Below, in pieces: positions 57,901 through 64,000 of a stretch of 64,000 nt of DNA (within the stretch, counting starts at the first letter, position 1; the number at the start of each line of letters is the position of its first letter). The notes under the pieces were generated by a model that was given only the letters and a program-made list of their open reading frames with translations, was not told the DNA's origin and did not search any database. The position numbers and the translations under genes are program-made. This stretch comes from Aedes albopictus. Lineage: Eukaryota; Arthropoda; Insecta; Diptera; Culicidae. The stretch spans positions 47,113,155-47,177,154 of the forward strand of contig NC_085137.1 of assembly GCF_035046485.1 (NCBI RefSeq). Reading direction: 5' to 3'.

Positions 57901-58268
57901 AGTTATACACTAAAACTTTGAAGAAACTCTTTGAAAAATAAAATAAATTTTTAAACAAAATTTAGTTCCGCCAAACCATTTCTATCTTGTAGTAGACATT
58001 CTCAGCTATCGTTTGCGGGGTACCATGAATGCCGGAACGTAAAATTTTTGTACTCTTAAGACTTTTTCGCATATTCATAGTTATACACCAAAACTTTGGA
58101 GAAACTCTTTGAAAAATAAAATAAATTTTTAAACAAAAATAAGTTCCGCCAAACCATTTCTATCTTGTAGTAGACATTCTCAGCTATCGTTTGCGGGGTA
58201 ACATGAATGCCGGAACGTAAATTTTTTGTACTCTTAAGACTTTTTCGCATATTCATAGTTATACACTA
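39973..58268. repeat. 178-bp satellite array, about 103 monomers
   Basis: Head-to-tail monomers of 178 bp fill 18.3 kb; by counting periods, seven are 171 bp because of the same 7-bp loss after CCAAACCA. Diagnostic positions vary together: GGGGTAACA or GGGGTACCA, TTTCTATC or TTTCTTTC, CTTTTTCGC or CTTTCTCGC, and CACTAAAACTTTGAAG or CACCAAAACTTTGGAG. From about 44.2 kb rightward the two main types mostly alternate, making a 356-bp higher-order unit. The left 4 kb is more mixed. Each monomer contains a 66-codon minus-strand frame that shifts between monomers, since 178 is not a multiple of three, so coding is unlikely. The 178-bp size is nucleosome-scale, as in many centromeric satellites; a centromeric role is inference. 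Confidence 0.97.
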
Positions 58269-58775
58269 TATTTATCCAACGAGGCTTGCCGAGTTGGATA
58301 AAAACGAAGAGTGCTGAAAAAATCAAGTTTTGCAACGAGTTCCATACAAAATTTTATGCAATGATTTTTTCATTATACAACTCATTTGAGTTGCATAATG
58401 TTCATAATGCAACTCAAATGAGTTGCATAATGAACATTATGCAACTATTTTTTATTATGCAACTCATTTCAGTTGCAAAATGAACCGGTACGGAAAAATA
58501 AGTCATTATGATACTGAAATGAGTAGTATAAAATAGGAATTATAATACTGAATTGCATAAAAAATTTTATGCAATGATTTTTTCATAATGCAACCCATTT
58601 CGGTTGCATAATGTTCATAATGCAACTCAAATGAGTTGCATTGTGAACATTATACAATATTTTTTTTCATTATGCAACTCATTTCAGTTGCATAATGAGC
58701 CAGTTCGGAAAAATTGGCCATAATGATACCAAAATGAGTTATATAAAATTTAAATTATGATACTGAATTGCATAA
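58269..58775. repeat. Truncated MITE arm and a 213-bp tandem duplication
   Basis: The array ends exactly where TTTATCCAACGAGGC begins, a truncated copy of the palindromic repeat seen at 10.6-10.96 kb. Two diverged tandem units follow (start points ATTTTATGCAATGATT at 58351 and 58564), each built of GCAACTCA/TGAGTTGC inverted words. No coding capacity. Confidence 0.7.
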
Positions 58776-58989
58776 AATATTTTTTGCAACTTGTTTCATA
58801 AATAAATATTACTCTCCGGAGAAAGATGCACTCTCGTGGTGCCACCAAGAACAGATACTTTTCGTGCTCAAAAAAAGCAGCGATAAGATCTTTGTTTTGT
58901 CGGTTTTGATATATTTTGTTTCTATTCACAGGAAGGAAATTTCCATGTCTACTTCCACTTGTTCTATTGTGATATTATTACCAATCAAG

Positions 58990-59185
58990 TTTCCTAGCAT
59001 TGAAGACATAAGTAGACGTGGTGCGCAGCGAGCTAGGTGGGTCGATCAAGTGAAGGACGATTTGCGGACCCTTCGCAGAGTGCGGAACTGGGAGACACTC
59101 AGCCATGGACCGAGTAGAATGGAGACGACTCCTATGTACCGGTACAGCAGAGGACACTCAGGCCATAGTCTAACCGGTAAGGTAA
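58990..59185 (+). pseudogene. Relic of the C-terminal end of a non-LTR (RTE-type) ORF
   Basis: In frame 58768-59196 the segment from about 58999 reads RGAQRARWVDQVKDDL, then W-E, much like the conserved C-terminal W-D-x-V-x-x-D-L motif of RTE (JAM1-like) ORFs. A frame slip follows near 59118, after which another frame would read on. The rest of that frame upstream is unrelated. It is a dead fragment, and the family call is from motif memory. Confidence 0.5.
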
Positions 59186-59447
59186 GTAAGCATTGAAGAC
59201 ACAGTATCATCATATGGCAGAACATGCCCATTTAGTATGAAAGGTAAATGACGTTGATCATTAAATTAACAACACATTTTTTCTCAGCTGAATCAAACTC
59301 GAAAGTTGCCGAGCTATAGAGGTTGCAATGCCTGTTCCCAAATTCCACGGTGTATTATGGACGATGTGAGTTCTTGGACTTACATTGGAGACTTGGCCGC
59401 ATGACCCCCTTGCCCCTTGTGCATTAATAAAATAAAATAAAAGAATA

Positions 59448-60604
59448 GGGGGTTGTGGGGCAAGATGGCCACCCTAAGCTTAGGCGCCTTGGGAGCATAT
59501 ACTTTCATTAGAATATGGCTATTTAACACTCATTCCCTTTGTTTCATGTCTTTTCTATCTTATTGACACAAAAAAGTATTTTATTTTGCACTACCATTGT
59601 AAAATATATTCATTTGAAAAATGTTACTTTCGACATAGAATTTTTGCCATATGGGGCAAGATGGCCACCCCATCGGGGCAAGACGGCCACAGAGCTAAAT
59701 TTTTACAATTAGTATGTTTTAATCCCTAAGCAACATTCAATAAACCAAGGTCGAATCATCCGCAACGCTTTGCCTACAGATGGTGTGGTATTTGCCACCA
59801 TTTTCTTTATGATAATGTTTGAAATAAAATTGATCGCAATTTATTTGGAAATGTTCTATGATTTGGTCTATTTTTTCAGCAAACTTGTTTTTCTCGAAAC
59901 GATTTAGATACATTACTACTCTTTTCATGCATTATACTGTAATTCAACGTCTTGTAACGAACCCTTATAGCGGTTTTAGCTACGATTTTCCATCCCTGTG
60001 CCAAAATATTCAATGAAACCAATCACCGTTCAACAGCAAATAACTTCAAGGTATTTCTGAGGTATCATCTCCATCGTAATTAATTTTAACAGCTTTAACT
60101 AATATGAAAAGCAATTGTCTGTGGTTTTGCAATATCTCTAAACATAAATAACAGTTTTAAGGCTGCTTTAGATTAGTTTTTGGATGGCGACATAGGCCTT
60201 ACCACAGGTGGCCATCTTGCCCCGAATGATTACGATATGTTTATCATTTTTTATATGACATAATTAATTTAAAACATAGAAATTTTATTGTCGAGGCTGA
60301 ACAACAGTCACGTATAGACACCATTAAAAATTAAAAATAATTTTTAAAACGATGTTATTTCATTACTAATCCTTAAAATCAGATGACCTGATACTATAAG
60401 AAAACGCTGTTTTTGAACACTCAAACTTCAAACACTATTTTATAGCAGATTTTTCAAACTAATAGTAACTTTTTCGCACATTATAAACATAAAGCATTGT
60501 TTATAATCACAACCCATGCAGAAAATATTTTTGTGTTGCGAATTAATGCTTAAAAGACAGGGTGGCCATCTTGCCCCATATGGCCATCTTGCCCCACAAC
60601 CCCC
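59448..60604. mobile_element. TA-flanked non-autonomous element with GGGGCAAGATGG boxes
   Basis: The terminal inverted repeats begin GGGGGTTGTGGGGCAAGATG at both ends. TA flanks both sides (59446-59447 and 60605-60606). GGGGCAAGATGG recurs inward at 59457, 59653 and (one change) 59675, and inverted at 60212, 60566 and 60584. The right end therefore holds two tandem boxes. No transposase frame is present. The layout resembles pogo-type elements with subterminal transposase sites. Confidence 0.85.
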
Positions 60605-60954
60605 TACATACTAGACGTTGAACACACCCATGTCTAGCAAAAGGGGTTGCAATGCATAATCCATAATTCCAGTGTTTGCTGTGTCTATCCCATACATAAT
60701 TACAGTGATTCAAGCATTTCAAATATGTTCCAAATAGCAACCGATCACGTGCTCGTGGTTTTAAAATTCGCGCGCCTTCAAGCCGTAACTGTTAGACTAG
60801 TATCACACAAGGGAGGAAACGAAAATTGAGAGCGCGCCGTTGGCCGTCCGTACACTACCGTGTAGAACAGTTTCGGTTGGGTTCGTTGGTCTCTCGCGAA
60901 TATGCTGTATAGCATAAAATACTTACAGAATCCCCCTTGCGCGTAGAGAAGCTC

Positions 60955-60990
60955 TATATATACATGTGTTGAAAGGTATACGACGTCAGA
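60955..60990 (+). promoter_or_regulatory. Candidate core promoter of the Cys-rich gene
   Basis: TATATATA (60955-60962) is followed 33 bases later by TCAGAT (60986), near the insect initiator consensus TCAGT. It lies about 600 bp before the coding start at 61596. A possible 5' UTR intron donor (CAG|GTAAAA) is near 61060. This is inference from motif spacing only. Confidence 0.35.
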
Positions 60991-61595
60991 TGTGAAGAAC
61001 ACTATCCTCCAAGAGAGAAATGAATGTCATGGACGGCGGCAGTCTTGCTCTGCAGCGCAGGTAAAAAGAACCTTTTCCTCCGGCTTCTCTCCTCCCCCTA
61101 TTCGTTTCGAAAACGTATTCTGGATGACGAGGGTTCTTATGGCTCGCGTCTACAGAGTGCACAACTACTAATGTATGACCGTTCCGTGGTAGGTCGGATA
61201 CACTATTCTACGCAGAGCACTGGACATGCGAGCGAGAATGAAAACGCAACAAGAAAGAACGCGGGGAATAACATAAACGGTGTGTTTCTCCGCATCTTCA
61301 TCCCTTCTGTATCTTCTGTATCCCTGACCTGATGCAGAGAACACAGAATGGGATAAGACCGTGAAAGAGTGGAGTGGCTAGTTGTAGAGGACCGGAATAC
61401 GCGCATAGCACATCGTTATACTAAACCATTTTGTGAAGTAGAAGAGTGGCATCTAAATTCTAGGCGAAAGTTCAAGCGAAATGTGTATCTCTGAGTGAAA
61501 TTCAGCGTAATACCTGGTTGTGAAACGAATAGTGCATTTGATAACGTGATTTAAATAGTAACCGGGCCCATCGATAGGGATCAACAGCCGCCAGA

Positions 61596-62493
61596 ATGTT
61601 CGTCGCAATCAAATCCTCCTGTGTCAATCCCAAAAACCTGTTCTGCTTTGTTTGCGGGAGCTACACTGCGTCGCATCACAAACGCTCAATCATGACCAAA
61701 CCAATCATGGAGGCGTACGAGGCCTACTTCGCCACCCGCACTCACAAGGAAGATTACATCCATGGACCGTCCTCGGTGTGCAACGATTGCAATCAGGGTC
61801 TACTGCGATGGAAAAACGGTTCATATGCAAGGCCTCCGTTGCCCTTCTCCGCGCCAATGATTTGGAAAGCACCTAGTAACCATATCGACGATTGCTACTA
61901 CTGCCTAACGCAGATCATGGGAGATGGAAAGAAGAAGATGGCATGCTATCCTAACAGCATCCCATCGGCCATCCGACCCGTGCCATGCGAACTAGATCCA
62001 ACCCCACTAGCATCCCCCACATCTCCACCGCTTGTCGTGAAGAAGACCTCCCAATTGATGGATCCCCAGAAACCACTGCCTACCCAGAATTGGTCCGTCA
62101 GCGTCAAAAAAGTCAAAATGGACCAACAACAACAGCCCCAACAGCAAATTCCCACAATACCCCTGGTGCCACCGCTGCTCCCGAAATTCACCGTAAATTT
62201 CCAGCCACCCTCGGTCAAACCGCACTCCTCGCAGTTCCAACAACAACGACAGCCGGCACCAGCACCGGTGGTAAAGCAACAACGCGTACGAGTACGCACC
62301 GAAGCCATGCTGAACCAACAGGTGCACATTCCACCGTTAAACCTGCAGGTGGCACCGGTGCAAATGCCTGTGCGGCAGAATCGACCAAGTTTGCCAAACC
62401 GCCAGCACGTCATGCACACCCCACCGTCGCCGGTTGTAAACAGCAAACCGTCCGTGGATAGACGATCCTTCTGTGAACCACTCACTCCGATTG
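61596..62493 (+). CDS. Protein with an arthropod Cys-rich domain and Pro/Gln-rich tail (first coding exon)
   Basis: The ATG at 61596 opens a frame of 299 codons plus one base, to a strong donor GGTAAGTA at 62494 (phase 1); the gene continues beyond the window. Three CxxC pairs occur at C17/C20, C62/C65 and C100/C103, with His at 96, in [18 protein letters not shown] and [10 protein letters not shown]. Together with [11 protein letters not shown] and [13 protein letters not shown] this is a pattern I recognise from many uncharacterised arthropod proteins. It probably binds zinc, and its function is unknown. Residues 125-299 are rich in Pro, Gln and Val (QQQQPQQQ near 170) and likely disordered. 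No signal peptide or membrane segment is seen. Ignoring the donor, the frame stops at 62531. Confidence 0.8.
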
Positions 62494-62863
62494 GTAAGTA
62501 TTCCCATTCCCAACCTCATAAATCTACCTAGATGTTTCATGCAGTTTTATTATTCATTTTACTATTAATCTCTCCTGGTATAAGAACAGGGGTTAATCAA
62601 AATAATTGTGACAGGTAACATTTTCACTTTTCAAAAAAGGTTCAACTAACTGTAACTTTTCGAAAAGGGTCCTATTCTCTAATTTTTACTGAAGTTTATC
62701 AACTAGTTGTGTATAAGTGGTTCAAATTGGGGGAAGAAGTTATTCGATAGCCAACTTTGAGCTTTGAGTTATATCTCCGGATTCAATGAACCGAATGCAA
62801 TGAAATTTTGATCATTCATAACTAATATAATGAACTTTGAAAAACGTTTGACTTAATTTTAAA

Positions 62864-63165
62864 TCTATATATATAAAAATGAGTTCAAATTTTCTTTGAG
62901 GCAACAAAACTCACGAACGGGTGAACCGATCAGCATGACTCTTGCATGGTTCAATTCGTATTCATGGTGGCTGTGTTTATAAGTATTAAAAATTACGAAA
63001 ATAAACTGGAAAAGTAAGAAAATTGACAAATTACAGATTTTTCATGAGCTGGGAAGAAAATCAACACGATCTAAATGAAACCAATCTAGAGTGTGGTGCT
63101 GTTTTGAGCTTAACAGTTGTCAAACCTCCACAAGACGGCAAGACAAGGTTTGCCGGGCCAGCTAG
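62864..63165 (+). mobile_element. Non-autonomous Helitron, 302 bp
   Basis: It starts TCTATATATATAAAAATGAG and ends CTAG, inserted between A (62863) and T (63166), as Helitrons do with no target duplication. A 6-bp-stem hairpin (CGGCAA/TTGCCG) lies just before the terminal GGGCCAGCTAG. It lies within the intron after the Cys-rich coding exon. No Rep/helicase. Confidence 0.83.
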
Positions 63166-63299
63166 TTATTAATAAAAATAAGTTATTGCAATTTCATTTA
63201 TTCTATGGTTTTTGAGTAAAATTATCTATTTTTTATATTCATCCCATTACTTTTTAAATTTAATGTTGGCCATTTGGTTGCCTCCCTTCGGAACATAAA

Positions 63300-64000
63300 T
63301 ATGGTATGTGGGGGCAAGATGGGTCAGTACCGTTTTCAACCGTACTATTTATTTTTTGAATCTTTCTATAATTTTCCCAAATGAACGACGTGGATACACA
63401 AAAAAGTGATATATTGTTTTTAAAATTCTTTACGTTCCTTACGCAGAAAAAAAATAAAGTATTTTTTCGTTATACTCCTTATGCTATTCCATATAACTAC
63501 GTGTAATGTGTAGACGGGGCAAGATGGGTCACCCTATTTTTTCGGTATGTTTGCATAGTTTTTAAAAATGTTTTATTTTTCATAGAAAGGCTATTATGTG
63601 ACCTACATTATCGAAGCGACTAGAGCGCTGAAAATTTGTGAACATATTTTTAATATTTTTCTACAAAAAATATAAGTTTTCAAAGTTTTTTATGGCTACC
63701 TGAATAAAAATATTCTATTTCTGAGAATAATCTACCGATATGTTTCAACACTTCTTTCATGTAATCTGTACGTATGTGAAGCTTAGATGTATAGAGAAAA
63801 AATAGAAGATCTAGTATTTTTTGTTGGAGAAAACTCGAATTTCTGATAGCTGACCCATCTTGCCCCCGTAGAAATGAGGTGGGGCAAGATGGGTCATGTT
63901 TTGACAATTGTTTGTCAAGAAGCAGGTTTCAAACTGTATGACCTTTCTATACCCTTATATCATAGCTGACTAGTGTATCTGGAAGTCGTGATAGAAAACA
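63300..64000. mobile_element. Second GGGGCAAGATGG-box element, running off the window
   Basis: GGGGCAAGATGGGTCA occurs at 63311, 63516 and 63881 and inverted at 63851. The box shares its first twelve bases with those of the 59448-60604 element but continues differently (GTCA in place of CCACC). The left end is near TATGTGGGGG at 63305. The right end and target duplication are not in the window. Confidence 0.65.

Noticed and set aside
40483..58256. About 85 nearly identical 66-codon minus-strand frames beginning MNMR(K/E)S
   Set aside because: They are the same stretch of each satellite monomer. The 178-bp period shifts the frame between units, each frame overlaps the next by 22 bp, and substitutions show no sign of protein constraint.
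39973..58268. CRISPR-like regular repetition
   Set aside because: The units are contiguous tandem monomers with no unique spacers, in a eukaryotic context.
61946..62485. 179-codon minus-strand and 158-codon plus-strand frames over the Cys-rich gene tail
   Set aside because: Low-complexity alternative readings of the Pro/Gln-rich coding stretch; the 61596 frame has the conserved Cys domain and a good donor.

Overview
The window looks like a dipteran, most likely culicine mosquito (Aedes-type), nuclear genome. The host genes are C2H2 zinc-finger genes (one with an insect-type ZAD domain) split by very short introns of about 56-63 bp. They are scattered among non-LTR retrotransposons, a Ty3/gypsy element, hAT and TA-target DNA transposons, a Helitron, and a large satellite block. 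The species call is an inference from this mix, not from a database match.

Layout. 0.4-1.2 kb: a small two-exon RRM protein. 1.5-1.9 kb: a decayed RTE-type endonuclease fragment. 1.9-8.4 kb: a full-length but dead non-LTR element (two ORFs, matching target duplications), broken by a frameshift, a mutated catalytic residue and a 241-bp MITE inside its reverse transcriptase. 8.6-10 kb: a C2H2 gene (minus strand). 10.18-17.85 kb: a hAT-like element with an 8-bp target duplication, holding a fold-back MITE, which in turn holds a young Ty3/gypsy element with an apparently intact 1406-residue Gag-Pol that begins with a SAP-like domain. 19.5-26.6 kb: two further C2H2 exon blocks, paralogous to the gene at 8.6 kb, separated by a fold-back MITE and an apparently intact pogo/Tigger-like transposon. 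26.6-30.2 kb: no convincing gene; dispersed repeats and a strand-asymmetric G/T-rich tract. 30.2-32.25 kb: a ZAD-C2H2 gene (minus). 32.5-37.8 kb: a full-length non-LTR element (minus) with both ORFs open, a 14-bp target duplication and a (GAA)n tail.

38.3-58.27 kb: a satellite array of about 103 monomers of 178 bp (a minority 171 bp), with a dimeric higher-order pattern and a multi-monomer segmental duplication. Its left edge is split by a three-level nest of DNA elements. 58.3-60.6 kb: MITE debris, an RTE C-terminal relic and a TA-flanked element with repeated GGGGCAAGATGG boxes. 61.6-62.5 kb: the first coding exon of a gene with an arthropod-type Cys-rich domain and a Pro/Gln-rich tail. Its following intron carries a Helitron, and another element with GGGGCAAGATGG boxes runs to the window end.

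The host genes do not form a pathway. The three related C2H2 blocks look like a local tandem family, and most of the remaining sequence is the record of successive insertions, whose order can be read from the nesting and target duplications.
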